A stretch of DNA of 64,000 nucleotides from Laceyella putida (lineage in GTDB: Bacteria; Bacillota; Bacilli; Thermoactinomycetales; Thermoactinomycetaceae): NCBI RefSeq assembly GCF_042665195.1, contig NZ_JBHTBW010000052.1, positions 5,451 to 69,450 on the forward strand, in the 5' to 3' direction. Made by a program: the position numbers and the translations under genes. Numbering within the stretch: the stretch's first letter is position 1; each line of letters starts with the position of its first letter. This document shows positions 17,193 to 27,255 of the stretch, in pieces. The notes under the pieces were generated by a model, which ran no database searches, had not been told where the DNA came from, and worked only from the letters and a program-made list of their open reading frames with translations.

Positions 17193-18935
17193 TTATACTT
17201 GCAATTCAAACTGCTTGGAATACAGGTGTGCATACACTCCATCGCGTGCAAGTAACGCATCGTGCGTACCTTGTTCCACAATACCGTCCTCCGTTAGTAC
17301 AATAATTCGTTGAGCATTGCGGATAGTGGAAAGGCGATGGGCAATAACGAGGGTCGTACGTCCTTTAGCTAACGATTCTAGTGATTTCTTGACGATGCTT
17401 TCACTCTCGTTATCTAGCGCGCTCGTTGCCTCATCTAAAATCAGAACGGGTGGATTTTTTAAGAATACGCGAGCGATACTTAGTCGCTGCTTTTGACCAC
17501 CAGACAATTTGACACCTCTTTGTCCGATCTCGGAGTGGTAGCCATTTGGCAAGCTCATAATAAAGTCATGGGCATTGGCGTGCTTGGCTGCCGCGATAAT
17601 TTCTTCATCGCTCGCCGCTGGATTTCCGTAGCGGATATTTTCCATCACCGTTCCCGCAAAAAGGTAAACATCTTGCTGTACAATACCGATGTTATTTCTT
17701 AATGACTGCAGGTCGATATCACGGACGTTGATCCTGTCTAGTAACACCTCCCCATCTGTCACATCATAAAAGCGAGGGATGAGCGAGCATAATGTAGTTT
17801 TTCCCGCACCAGACGGACCAACTAACGCAACGTACTCTCCCGGTTGTATACGAAGCGACAGGTTTACTAAGACATTGTCCAAATGGTCTTCGTAACGGAA
17901 GGAAACTTGCTTGAACTCAATCTCACCATGTACCTCTGGCAAGGTTATGGCATTCGGTTTGTTTTCGATTGCTGGCTTCAGATTCATGATTTCCATAAAG
18001 CGCTGGAAGCCAGTGATTCCTTCTTGAAACTGCGTGCTCATATGAGTCAGTCGTTGAATTGGCTCAATCATAAAGCTGATATACAGTAAGAAAGTAATCA
18101 AATCAGCTAACTCTAAAGTGTTATTCACAATACTAGCACTACCAAAGATAATCACCGTGATCGTAATCAGTTGGATAAACGCTTCAACACCATTGAAAAA
18201 ATACGCTTCAGCCTTGTACGTTTTCTTTCGGCTATCGAGGAAACGATTATTTTCTCGGTTAAACTTCTCAATCTCTACGTGCTCGTTGGCAAACGATTTT
18301 ACCACGCGGATTCCCGATAGACTATTCTCTACCTGTGCGTTTACGTCCCCGATTCGCTCTTTGTTTCTTCTTAATGCCTTGTTCAACTTCTTATTAAAAT
18401 ACAATGTAAAGACACCTAAGAATGGTAAAAAACAGAACACAGCGATCGTTAAGGGGGCGTTAATAAAGAACAAAATGACAAATGCTCCAATAAAACGGGC
18501 GAGATATTTGACGTAGTCTTCTGGACCGTGATGGTAGAGCTCGGAAAGCAGTAGCAGGTCATTCGTTATTCGAGACATGAGCTGACCTGTCTTTTCCTTA
18601 TCGTAAAAGCTTAAGGAAAGCTTCTGCATATGCGCGAACAACTCGCTACGCATATCCCTTTCCATACGAGCACCGACCTCATGACCTTTGTAGTCTACAA
18701 AGTAGTTCCCGATATTCTGGATCGCGACTAAAACAAGCATCAGCCCACCAATCCAGTACACTTCACCTAGCGCAGTGGATAAGTCTCCTTCCAGAACATC
18801 TTTCGTAATATACCGAACGAGCAATGGAAACACCAAAGTCACAGCAGATACGATAAAGGCGCACGCCAATACCGAAAGAAACAACTTTAAATACGGTTTG
18901 TAATATGAGAAAAATTTTTTTACTGGAAAACGCAT
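17193..18935 (-). CDS. ABC exporter, fused permease and ATPase (half-transporter)
   Basis: 580 residues: about six membrane helices in residues 1-310, then an ATPase domain with Walker A GPSGAGKTT, signature LSGGQKQR, Walker B VLILDEATSALD and the H-loop IAHRLST. This is the MsbA/LmrA-like multidrug or lipid exporter layout, working as a dimer. It is transcribed alone; no partner half-transporter is adjacent, so a homodimer is likely. Start ATG 18935. Substrate unknown. Confidence 0.92.
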   Translation of the reverse strand: MRFPVKKFFSYYKPYLKLFLSVLACAFIVSAVTLVFPLLVRYITKDVLEGDLSTALGEVYWIGGLMLVLVAIQNIGNYFVDYKGHEVGARMERDMRSELFAHMQKLSLSFYDKEKTGQLMSRITNDLLLLSELYHHGPEDYVKYLARFIGAFVILFFINAPLTIAVFCFLPFLGVFTLYFNKKLNKALRRNKERIGDVNAQVENSLSGIRVVKSFANEHVEIEKFNRENNRFLDSRKKTYKAEAYFFNGVEAFIQLITITVIIFGSASIVNNTLELADLITFLLYISFMIEPIQRLTHMSTQFQEGITGFQRFMEIMNLKPAIENKPNAITLPEVHGEIEFKQVSFRYEDHLDNVLVNLSLRIQPGEYVALVGPSGAGKTTLCSLIPRFYDVTDGEVLLDRINVRDIDLQSLRNNIGIVQQDVYLFAGTVMENIRYGNPAASDEEIIAAAKHANAHDFIMSLPNGYHSEIGQRGVKLSGGQKQRLSIARVFLKNPPVLILDEATSALDNESESIVKKSLESLAKGRTTLVIAHRLSTIRNAQRIIVLTEDGIVEQGTHDALLARDGVYAHLYSKQFELQV

Positions 18936-19146
18936 GATTTACCCCTTTTTTTGTGTTATTTAAATAAACACATATAAGGGGTACACCATTTACAAATAAG
19001 AAGATGTTCCGTGCAGGAGTAAACATCATATTTCATCGATTTATACTATAAAAAATAATCGGAAATATCCATCTTATCTTGTTAGTAATCACTTAGGGGT
19101 ATATTCGAGATACGCACAAAAACGGCACGAAAGTTCCAACCTGTGT

Positions 19147-19180
19147 AAAAAAATTCCCCCTCAGCAAATTGCTAAGGGGG
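19147..19180 (-). terminator. Terminator downstream of the glt operon
   Basis: Read on the minus strand, cccccttagc pairs with gctgaggggg and is followed by a run of T (19147-19155 as A on the plus strand). It lies 135 bases past the gltD stop and is the first good terminator of that operon. Confidence 0.75.
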
Positions 19181-19315
19181 TAAATGGATTTGATCACTTA
19201 ATATCGTAACCAACGATTCTTTTGTCAAATTCATTAGCATTTGCATTGCTGGTTGAATTAGAGAGTTCCCCCATAAAGAGAGAACCCTCTTGTTGATATC
19301 CGCATGATTAGTGTC

Positions 19316-20794
19316 TTATGGCAAATTCGTATATCCCATCAAATACTTGTCGCACTCACGGGCCGCTTCCCTGCCTTCATGAATCGCCCATACAATCAAG
19401 CTTTGCCCTCTTCGCATATCGCCCGCGACAAAGACACCTTCCAGATTGGTGCGATAATCGCCATAAGCCGCCTTCACTTTGAGATTGTTATGCTCAAGTC
19501 CCGCATGGGAGATGAGTCTTTCTTCCGTTCCCGCAAAACCAATCGCGATCAATACGAGTTGTGCCGGCCAGACCCGCTCGCTTCCCGGAATCTCTCTAAA
19601 GGTGTAACGGCCGTCTTCTCCGCGAATCTTCTCCATATCGATCGTGTGCAGCTCTTTCACGTGACCTTGCTCATCACTCACAATCTTCTTGGTCGCGATC
19701 GAATACTGGCGAGGATCTCTGCCGAATCTCGCTTCAGCTTCTTTATACGCATAATCCAGCGTGAAAACATAAGGGTATTCCGGCCAAGGGTTATCAATGT
19801 TACGTACATCCGGCAATCGGGGATGCTTACCAAACTGCACCACACTCCGGCATTTTTGGCGCAATGCGGTCGCGACACAATCCGCACCGGTATCTCCCCC
19901 ACCAATGACGATCACATCCTTTCCTTCAGCGGAAATGGTGGGTTCGCCATATTGCGGATCGAGTAGGCTTTTGGTGGACTCGGTCAAATATTTCATCGCA
20001 TACTCGATGCCGGTGGATTCTCTCCCCTCGATGTCGAGGTTCCGTTGTTTTTGTGCCCCTGCGCAGAGAACCACAGCATCGAACTCCGCTTGCAATTGAC
20101 TCATCGTCACATCTTTGCCGATCTCTGTGTTGGTAACGAAGGTGATCCCTTCCAGTTTCAATAAGTTCACGCGGCGCTCAACCACTTTTTTCTCCAGCTT
20201 CATGTTGGGAATTCCGTACATCAACAACCCGCCAATGCGGTCATCCCGCTCAAACACCGTAACCAAATGACCCGCTTTATTTAACTGATCCGCACAAGCC
20301 AGACCTGCCGGACCGGAACCAACCACCGCGACTTTCTTCCCTGTTCGGTTTTTGGGTGGTCGGGGCACAATCCAACCCTCGGCAAAGCCTTTGTCGATAA
20401 TGGCTTGTTCAATGCTTTTGATGGCCACGGCAGGATCATGGATGGCAACGGTGCAAGACCCTTCGCAAGGAGCCGGACACACCCGTCCGGTAAACTCTGG
20501 GAAGTTGTTTGTTTTGAGTAAGCGTTCCAACGCTTCTTTCCAACGCCCACGATAGACGAGATCGTTCCATTCAGGAATGAGATTATATAACGGGCAACCG
20601 GAAGTAGAACCGTTCAGATCAATACCTGTATGACAGAAAGGGGTGCCGCAGTCCATGCAGCGGGCCCCTTGGATTTGCAATTTTTCTTCGGAGAATGGAA
20701 GTTGATACTCTCCCCAATCATTAAGGCGCGAAAGAGGATCTCGTTCTTTTGGCACTTCCCTTTCATATTCAATGAATCCAGTAGGTTTCCCCAT
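19316..20794 (-). CDS. gltD: Glutamate synthase (NADPH) small subunit
   Basis: 492 residues. The N-terminal cysteine pattern (CMDCGTPFCHTG, GCPLYNLIPEW, CPAPCEGSC) provides the 4Fe-4S ligands. GSGPAGLACADQL is the FAD-binding glycine motif and VIGGGDTGADCVATALR the NADPH one. It passes electrons from NADPH to the large subunit to make two glutamates from glutamine and 2-oxoglutarate. It follows the large-subunit gene by 11 bases (called gltB in Bacillus nomenclature). Confidence 0.96.
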   Translation of the reverse strand: MGKPTGFIEYEREVPKERDPLSRLNDWGEYQLPFSEEKLQIQGARCMDCGTPFCHTGIDLNGSTSGCPLYNLIPEWNDLVYRGRWKEALERLLKTNNFPEFTGRVCPAPCEGSCTVAIHDPAVAIKSIEQAIIDKGFAEGWIVPRPPKNRTGKKVAVVGSGPAGLACADQLNKAGHLVTVFERDDRIGGLLMYGIPNMKLEKKVVERRVNLLKLEGITFVTNTEIGKDVTMSQLQAEFDAVVLCAGAQKQRNLDIEGRESTGIEYAMKYLTESTKSLLDPQYGEPTISAEGKDVIVIGGGDTGADCVATALRQKCRSVVQFGKHPRLPDVRNIDNPWPEYPYVFTLDYAYKEAEARFGRDPRQYSIATKKIVSDEQGHVKELHTIDMEKIRGEDGRYTFREIPGSERVWPAQLVLIAIGFAGTEERLISHAGLEHNNLKVKAAYGDYRTNLEGVFVAGDMRRGQSLIVWAIHEGREAARECDKYLMGYTNLP

Positions 20795-20805
20795 AATATC
20801 CCCTC

Positions 20806-23800
20806 CTATCCTGTCGTGACCAAGGCATTGTTTTTCGCTTTTTGCTCACGGCTCTTCTTTAATTGGGCAAACGCGGCCGCCGTTGCTTCAGCAAAGGACA
20901 AGCCCGTTTGCCGTAGTGTGTTGATCGCTTCCGTCATCGCCTTGTAATCTTTGGGGATCACTTTGACGAATTTCTGCACTTGACTGTCCCACTCCGCCAA
21001 AATGGCTTTCCCCCGTTGGCTGGAAGTATATTGCACATGTTTGGTGATCATGTTCCGAACTTGTTCGATCTCTTTTTTCTCCACTAACTGTTCGAGCAGA
21101 ACCATTTCTTTGTTGCAATGCTTATGAAACTGTTCGAGGTCGTCAACCAGCACATAAGCGACACCGCCGGACATCCCCGCCGCGAAGTTTTTGCCCACCG
21201 ATCCCAAGACGACAACGCGACCGCCGGTCATATACTCACATCCATGATCTCCGATCCCTTCAACCACAGCGTGCACACCGCTATTGCGCACACAGAAACG
21301 TTCTCCGGCCATCCCGTTGATATAGGCTTCTCCCGAGGTGGCGCCATAGAAGGCAACGTTACCGATAATGATGTTCTCATGGGAAGCGAACGGAGCCAAG
21401 GCTGGTTTCTTCACGATGATTTTGCCGCCGGACAACCCTTTGCCGACATAGTCATTGGTATCGCCCTCGATATCCAGGGTGATGCCTTTGGGCACGAACG
21501 CGCCAAAGCTTTGTCCCGCCGAACCTTTGAATCGCAGATGGATGGTGTCCTCAGGCAAGCCTTGTTCACCATGACGCTTCGTCACTTCGCTGCCCAGAAT
21601 TGTTCCCACCACCCGATGGGTATTGTTGATCGGGAAGAATGCCTTCACCGGTTTCCCCTCTTCCAGTGCGGGCTGGCACAGGGAGACCAGTTCACGGTGG
21701 TCAAGGGATTCTTCCAAACGATGGTTTTGCGGCGTTTGGTAAAATCTGCCCACTTCACCGGGAACTTCAGGCTGATGGAAAAATGGCGACAGATCCAGGT
21801 ACTTCGCTTTCCAATGCGCCTTCACGCGATCGCTGACCGTCAACACATCCGTGCGTCCAACCATTTCATCGATCGTGCGGAAACCAAGCTCAGCCATGAT
21901 TTCTCTCACTTCTTGCGCCACAAACATCATATAGTTCACCACATGCTCGGGCGTGCCCATGAATTTCTTGCGCAATTCCGGATTTTGCGTTGCGACACCC
22001 ACTGGACATGTATCCAAATGGCAAACCCTCATCATCACGCATCCGAGAACAACGAGCGGAGCGGTGGCGAAACCATATTCTTCAGCGCCTAAGAGAGCGG
22101 CCATCACCACATCCCGACCAGTCATCATTTTTCCGTCTGTTTCCAGTACCACGCGGTCGCGCAATTGGTTCAACATCAAGGTTTGATGGGCTTCCGCCAG
22201 GCCAAGCTCCCATGGCATCCCGGCATGTTTAATGCTCGTGCGAGGTGAAGCGCCGGTTCCTCCGTCATGTCCGCTAATGACGATCACGTCGGCCAAACCT
22301 TTGGCCACCCCGGCGGCGATCGTACCCACGCCGGCTTTGGATACCAACTTGACACTGATCCGTGCGCGCGGATTGGCGTTTTTCAGATCATGAATCAATT
22401 GCGCCAAGTCTTCAATGGAATAGATATCATGGTGTGGCGGTGGTGAAATGAGCCCTACGCCCACAGTGGATCCGCGAACTTCCGCAATCCACGGGTATAC
22501 CTTGTTGCCTGGCAATTGGCCACCCTCGCCCGGTTTCGCGCCTTGCGCCATTTTGATTTGAATCTCGTCCGCGTTGACCAAATAGTGGCTGTTGACACCG
22601 AAGCGCCCGGAAGCCACTTGCTTGATTGCACTGCGGCGGGAATCCCCATTGGCATCTAATTCGTAACGCCGTGGATCTTCTCCACCTTCGCCGCAATTGC
22701 TTTTTCCACCCAGTCGGTTCATGGCGATAGCCAACGCCTCATGCGCCTCTTGGCTTAACGCTCCATACGACATCGCTCCGGTTTTAAAGCGGCGGACAAT
22801 CGAATCAACCGGTTCCACTTCCTCAATCGGGATGGATGAACGATCCGACTTGAACGCAAACAAGCTCCGCAAGAAGGTGAGTTGTTCATCATTGGCCATC
22901 TCCGTAAACTTCTTAAACAAGGAATAGTCATTGCGACGGCATGCTTGCTGCAATGTGTGGATCGTTTTGGGATTGTACGCATGAAACTCCCCGTCGCGGC
23001 GCCATTGCAACTCACTGCCCGATTCCAACGCTTTTTCATCGTACGCGTGCGGGTGGAACGCTTGAGCGTGGCGCATGGCCGCTTCTTGCGCTATGACATG
23101 GAGCTGAATCCCACTGATTTGCGATGAGGTACGGGTGAAATATTTTTCGATGACTTCCTTGCCGATTCCGATAGCTTCGAAAATTTGTGCGCCGCGGTAG
23201 CTTTGAATCGTGGAAATCCCCATTTTGGACATGACTTTCACGATGCCTTCCGTCGCCGTTTGGATATAGCGGCGAACCGCTTCGGCATGAGTGATGTTGG
23301 TTAATGACCCATCCCGGATCAACTCTTTATAAGTGGCGATGGCCAGATAAGGATTAATCGCATCTGCTCCGTATCCGATCAACATGGCCAACTGATGCAC
23401 ATCGCGCGGTTCAGCCGATTCGACGAGAATGCTCACTTTGGTGCGCGTTCCCTGGCGCACCAAATGATGGTGCAGGCCGCTGACGGCCAAAAGAGCGGGA
23501 ATCGCAACAAACTCTTCATTCACTCCGCGATCTGACAGGACAAGCAAGGTAACTCCTTCGTTGATCGCCTCATCCGCACGGGCGAATAACTCATCCAAGG
23601 CTTGTTCCAATTCATCCTGCTTAGAAACATTAAACAGCATCGGAAGCGTTTTGGTTGTAAATTCAGGATGGGAATTGACCAAGATTCTGCCCAGTTCATC
23701 ATCTGAAATCACCGGAGTGGATAAACGGATGCGACGACAATGAGTGGGTTCAGGTTTTAACAAATTGCCCTCCGATCCCAAAAGGGTCATCGTGGAAGTG

Positions 23801-25395
23801 ACACATTGTTCACGAATCGCGTCAATCGGCGGATTCGTCACTTGGGCGAAAGATTGTTTAAAATAGTTATACAGGAGTTGTGGCCGGTCAGACAGGACAG
23901 CGAGCGGAGTGTCGCTTCCCATGGCCCCGACGGGATCTTTTCCCTCGGTCACCATCGGCAACAGGTTTTTAGTTAATTCCTCATAGGTATAACCAAATGC
24001 TTTTTGCAAGCGGAACACCGTGTCCGAGTCGAGTTCCGTGACACGGGGTTGTTCGGACAGATCTTTCAATTCAAGCAAATGCTCATCTAACCACTGGCGA
24101 TATGGCGCTTCTTTGGCAATCTGTTCTTTCAATTCATCATCATTGATAATGCGGCCTTCTTCCAAGCTCACGAGCAACATGCGCCCCGGTTGCAAGCGGG
24201 CTTTGCGAACCACTTTCTCTTCGGGCACATCGACAACGCCCACTTCGGAAGAGAAAATCACCATATCATCAGAGGTAACATAATATCTGGCGGGACGAAG
24301 GCCATTTCGGTCGAGAATGGCGCCGATTTGGTTTCCATCCGTAAAAGCGATGGCGGTTGGACCATCCCACGGTTCCATCAAGCAACTATGGTACTCATAG
24401 AAGGAGCGGCGCGGCTCACTCATTTGCTCATCATGTTCCCAAGGTTCCGGAATCATCATCATCGCCGCATGTGCCAACGAACGGCCAGACAAGGTTAAGA
24501 ATTCAAAACAGTTGTCCAAGATCGCGGAATCGGTGCCTTCCATATCCAAGATAGGGAGAATCTTGTCAAGATCTTCACCAAACACATCAGATTGGAACAT
24601 TTTTTCGCGGGCGATCATCCAATTCACGTTGCCGCGCAAGGTATTGATCTCGCCGTTATGGAGCAAGTAACGGTTCGGATGGGCCCGTTTCCAACTTGGG
24701 AAGGTATTGGTGCTGAATCGGTTGTGCACCATGGAAAAAGCGGAAGCAAATGCGTGATCTTGCAGATCGAGATAAAATTCCCCCAGTTGCGCAGGCGTTA
24801 ACAAACCTTTATAAACAATGGTTCGGCTTGACATGGTAGCCGTGTAAAAATCTTCACCCGCTTCCTTTTCCATCAGTTTTCTAATAACATAAAGTTTACG
24901 ATCAAAGGATAGTGGGTCGAGCCCTTCTTTGTTCCCGATAAAAACTTGGCGAATCGCCGGTTGCGTTTCTTTGGCTATTTTCCCAATATTCTTACTATTA
25001 GTCGGTACGGTTCTCCATCCCAACAGGGTTTGCCCCTCCGCAGCGATAATCTGTTCCAATTTCTGCTCATAAGCTGCTCGAAGAGACGGTTCATGGGGTA
25101 AAAACATCATACCGACTCCGTATTGTCCGGGATCCGGTAATGAAATCCCCAGTTTTTTACACACTTTCTTGAAGAATTCGTGTGGAATCTGCATCATGAT
25201 CCCTGAGCCGTCACCCGTCGCTTGGTTTTCGCCACCACGGTGAACCAATTGACGCAGGATATGAAGCCCTTGCTCGACAATATCGTGTGAAGCTTCTGCT
25301 TTTAGACTGGCGACAAATCCGATGCCGCAAGCATCATGTTCAAATTCGGGATGATAAAGTCCTTGCTGTTTTGGCAATTCTGTATGACTCATCAT
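20806..25395 (-). CDS. gltA: Glutamate synthase large subunit
   Basis: 1529 residues, full length. The mature enzyme starts at Cys23 (HDACGIGFVASL), the nucleophile of the glutaminase domain after propeptide removal. The FMN-binding synthase domain contains GGKSNCGEGGEDPRRY and GLADVIVISGHDGGTGASP, and the 3Fe-4S cysteines lie in GCVMMRVCHLDTCPVGVATQ. The C-terminal beta-helix domain is present (GDHGCEYMTGGRVVVLG). AAGGAG precedes tandem ATGs at 25395. It is divergent from gltC, as in Bacillus subtilis. In E. coli this subunit is named gltB. Confidence 0.97.
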   Translation of the reverse strand: MMSHTELPKQQGLYHPEFEHDACGIGFVASLKAEASHDIVEQGLHILRQLVHRGGENQATGDGSGIMMQIPHEFFKKVCKKLGISLPDPGQYGVGMMFLPHEPSLRAAYEQKLEQIIAAEGQTLLGWRTVPTNSKNIGKIAKETQPAIRQVFIGNKEGLDPLSFDRKLYVIRKLMEKEAGEDFYTATMSSRTIVYKGLLTPAQLGEFYLDLQDHAFASAFSMVHNRFSTNTFPSWKRAHPNRYLLHNGEINTLRGNVNWMIAREKMFQSDVFGEDLDKILPILDMEGTDSAILDNCFEFLTLSGRSLAHAAMMMIPEPWEHDEQMSEPRRSFYEYHSCLMEPWDGPTAIAFTDGNQIGAILDRNGLRPARYYVTSDDMVIFSSEVGVVDVPEEKVVRKARLQPGRMLLVSLEEGRIINDDELKEQIAKEAPYRQWLDEHLLELKDLSEQPRVTELDSDTVFRLQKAFGYTYEELTKNLLPMVTEGKDPVGAMGSDTPLAVLSDRPQLLYNYFKQSFAQVTNPPIDAIREQCVTSTMTLLGSEGNLLKPEPTHCRRIRLSTPVISDDELGRILVNSHPEFTTKTLPMLFNVSKQDELEQALDELFARADEAINEGVTLLVLSDRGVNEEFVAIPALLAVSGLHHHLVRQGTRTKVSILVESAEPRDVHQLAMLIGYGADAINPYLAIATYKELIRDGSLTNITHAEAVRRYIQTATEGIVKVMSKMGISTIQSYRGAQIFEAIGIGKEVIEKYFTRTSSQISGIQLHVIAQEAAMRHAQAFHPHAYDEKALESGSELQWRRDGEFHAYNPKTIHTLQQACRRNDYSLFKKFTEMANDEQLTFLRSLFAFKSDRSSIPIEEVEPVDSIVRRFKTGAMSYGALSQEAHEALAIAMNRLGGKSNCGEGGEDPRRYELDANGDSRRSAIKQVASGRFGVNSHYLVNADEIQIKMAQGAKPGEGGQLPGNKVYPWIAEVRGSTVGVGLISPPPHHDIYSIEDLAQLIHDLKNANPRARISVKLVSKAGVGTIAAGVAKGLADVIVISGHDGGTGASPRTSIKHAGMPWELGLAEAHQTLMLNQLRDRVVLETDGKMMTGRDVVMAALLGAEEYGFATAPLVVLGCVMMRVCHLDTCPVGVATQNPELRKKFMGTPEHVVNYMMFVAQEVREIMAELGFRTIDEMVGRTDVLTVSDRVKAHWKAKYLDLSPFFHQPEVPGEVGRFYQTPQNHRLEESLDHRELVSLCQPALEEGKPVKAFFPINNTHRVVGTILGSEVTKRHGEQGLPEDTIHLRFKGSAGQSFGAFVPKGITLDIEGDTNDYVGKGLSGGKIIVKKPALAPFASHENIIIGNVAFYGATSGEAYINGMAGERFCVRNSGVHAVVEGIGDHGCEYMTGGRVVVLGSVGKNFAAGMSGGVAYVLVDDLEQFHKHCNKEMVLLEQLVEKKEIEQVRNMITKHVQYTSSQRGKAILAEWDSQVQKFVKVIPKDYKAMTEAINTLRQTGLSFAEATAAAFAQLKKSREQKAKNNALVTTG

Positions 25396-25432
25396 TCTTC
25401 ACTCCTTTGTGAAGATTAGTTAGTGCTTAGTT

Positions 25433-25449
25433 TGTTAGAAAATATCACG
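25433..25449. promoter_or_regulatory. TnrA/GlnR-like box upstream of gltA
   Basis: tgttagaaaatatcacg matches the nitrogen-regulator consensus TGTNA-N7-TNACA except for the last base. It lies about 40 bases upstream of the gltA start, where TnrA is known to repress gltAB in Bacillus subtilis. Candidate only. Confidence 0.35.
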
Positions 25450-25513
25450 TTCGCATGTATTGTTATTTTATATTTGTATAATTATATTAACAATATATAT
25501 TTCCGATCAAACT

Positions 25514-25530
25514 GATCTCATTTTTAGATC
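25514..25530. promoter_or_regulatory. LysR-type inverted repeat between gltA and gltC
   Basis: gatctcatttttagatc is an inverted repeat of the T-N11-A kind in the gltA/gltC divergent region, 23 bases before the gltC start. Probably a GltC autoregulation and activation site. Confidence 0.5.
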
Positions 25531-25552
25531 GATTATGAAGGGGGATTGTGTT

Positions 25553-26458
25553 ATGGAGTTAAGACAAATTCAATATTTCATTGAAGTGGCAAAACGCGAA
25601 CATGTCACCGAAGCCGCACACGCGCTCCATGTAGCACAATCCGCTGTAAGCCGGCAAATTGCCAATCTAGAATCTGAATTGGGAGTTTCGTTGTTCATCC
25701 GCGAAGGGCGAAATGTCAAGCTGACCGCCTTAGGGAAAATCTTCTTGAATCACGCCGAAAAGGCGTTACGGGAGATTGAAAAGGCAAAGCAAGAGATTGA
25801 GGAGTATCTGGATCCGGCGAAAGGGGCCATCCGCTTGGGTTTTCCCAGCAGTTTGGCAGCCTATATCCTGCCCACTGTGATTTCCGCTTTTCGGGCGAAA
25901 TACCCAAACATCCGCTTTCAACTCAAGCAAGGTTCATTTCATTATCTCATCGATTCCGTCATCAGCGGTGAAATCGATATTGCCTTTATCGCGCCGGTCC
26001 CCACTGATATCAAAGAAGTGGAAGGCCATATCTTTTTTTCGGATAAGATTGTGGCATTATTGCCATCTCATCACACATTGGCCGACTATCCCGCTCTGCG
26101 CCTGAGCCAACTCAAAGATGAGTCGTTTGCCTTATTCCCCAAAGGCTTTGTGTTGTACCAACTGGTGGCCAACGCCTGCCTTCAAATGGGGTTTGAACCG
26201 AAAGTGGCCTTTGAAGGCGAAGACATCGATGCGATTAAAGGATTGGTCGCCACAGGGCTCGGGGTCACGCTGTTGCCGGAAGTGACTCTGATTGACAGCA
26301 TCCCGCGGGGAACCATCAAAATTCCGATCAGCGAACCAGATCTGGCCCGAACGGTGGGAGTGATCATTCCCAAAAAGCGAAAACTTCCTCCATCCGAACA
26401 ATTGTTTTACGACTTTATAGGGGAATTTTTCACCATGCTGAATCGATTTAGCCAATGA
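25553..26458 (+). CDS. gltC: LysR-family activator of glutamate synthase, GltC-like
   Basis: 301 residues from ATG 25553 (GAAGGGGG 8 bases upstream), equal to the known GltC length. MELRQIQYFIEVAKREHVTE and AQSAVSRQIANLESELGVSLF form the LysR winged helix; the remainder is the periplasmic-binding-like effector domain. GltC activates gltAB when 2-oxoglutarate is high. Divergent arrangement with gltA supports the call. Confidence 0.92.
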   Translation: MELRQIQYFIEVAKREHVTEAAHALHVAQSAVSRQIANLESELGVSLFIREGRNVKLTALGKIFLNHAEKALREIEKAKQEIEEYLDPAKGAIRLGFPSSLAAYILPTVISAFRAKYPNIRFQLKQGSFHYLIDSVISGEIDIAFIAPVPTDIKEVEGHIFFSDKIVALLPSHHTLADYPALRLSQLKDESFALFPKGFVLYQLVANACLQMGFEPKVAFEGEDIDAIKGLVATGLGVTLLPEVTLIDSIPRGTIKIPISEPDLARTVGVIIPKKRKLPPSEQLFYDFIGEFFTMLNRFSQ

Positions 26459-26464
26459 TGAGGA

Positions 26465-26494
26465 AATCCCCTGATTTCAATCATACAGGGGATT
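26465..26494 (+). terminator. Terminator of gltC
   Basis: Arms aatcccctg and caggggatt form a 9-bp stem followed by cttt, 7 bases past the stop codon. Confidence 0.75.
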
Positions 26495-26595
26495 CTTTAA
26501 CTCAAGATTAGGCAAGTTATGGTATATTGAGTAAGTGGATTGGGCGGTATGACTTAAACGCTCTTACCCAACACTAGAATGGGAGGTGAGATTCC

Positions 26596-26772
26596 ATGAA
26601 CAAGCAATACCAATTGGACTTATCCATCCAGGACCTGAAGCAGGCAAGTCAAATCATTCACCGCGCGGCTGATCGTCTGGATGCGATGAATCATGACAAA
26701 TCTTATACCCTCAGCAATCTCATTGCCGACTTTGAAGAATTGATTGATGAGCTGGAAAATCCGGGTGAATAA
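26596..26772 (+). CDS. 58-aa soluble helical protein
   Basis: ATG 26596 behind an excellent GGGAGGTGAG site, stop TAA 26770-26772. The peptide (MNKQYQLDLSIQDLKQASQI, then a helical stretch ending FEELIDELENPGE) looks like real protein: amphipathic, acidic tail, no membrane segment. Unrecognised. It stands alone between gltC and the convergent GNAT gene. Confidence 0.65.
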   Translation: MNKQYQLDLSIQDLKQASQIIHRAADRLDAMNHDKSYTLSNLIADFEELIDELENPGE

Positions 26773-26816
26773 TCCGGATTTTAATTTTGGGTCTATTGAT
26801 CGTATATCATGTTCCA

Positions 26817-27242
26817 TCACAGTTTCTTTTTCAGGTAATACCGTTCGTGTCCGATGGGGCAGTCTTCCAATACACCGAAAACTTCATAACCATTCTTAAT
26901 ATAGAAATCCTTCGCTTGAAAATCAAAAGTCTCCAAATGGGCCAAATGAACCTCTCGTGCTACGGCCTCTTGTTCAATCCGACGCAACAACGCGGAACCA
27001 AGCCCTTGCTTTCGATAAGATTCATGCAACCAGAGGATATCGATTTGCAAACAAGTGCGTCCCCAATACAAAACGCCGCAAATTCCGCCGATGATGGTTC
27101 CGGCTTCATCCTTTATGTGGTATCCAATGAGCTGATAGGGCTTTTCTTTTGCTGCCGGGACATGGTGCAAGTTGTATTGGATCAACTGGCTTTTCACAAA
27201 CTCATTCTCAGTTTCCGCGCTTGGCTGAATCATGTTGATCAT
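26817..27242 (-). CDS. GNAT-family N-acetyltransferase
   Basis: 141 residues. DILWLHESYRKQGLGSALLR is the acetyl-CoA binding motif, and ETFDFQAKDFYIKNGYEVFGVLE the following beta4/beta5 region. It starts 13 bases after the upstream ArsR-like gene, so both form one transcript. Substrate unknown. Confidence 0.85.
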   Translation of the reverse strand: MINMIQPSAETENEFVKSQLIQYNLHHVPAAKEKPYQLIGYHIKDEAGTIIGGICGVLYWGRTCLQIDILWLHESYRKQGLGSALLRRIEQEAVAREVHLAHLETFDFQAKDFYIKNGYEVFGVLEDCPIGHERYYLKKKL

Positions 27243-27255
27243 GTTGCGACTCCCC

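Noticed and set aside
16829..17305. 158-codon frame overlapping the end of the ABC exporter gene
   Set aside because: No ribosome binding site, crosses a hairpin and runs antisense into the ATPase C-terminus.
21118..22092. 324-codon open frame antisense to gltA
   Set aside because: It mirrors the codon structure of the glutamate synthase gene on the other strand, has no ribosome binding site and no protein-like motif.
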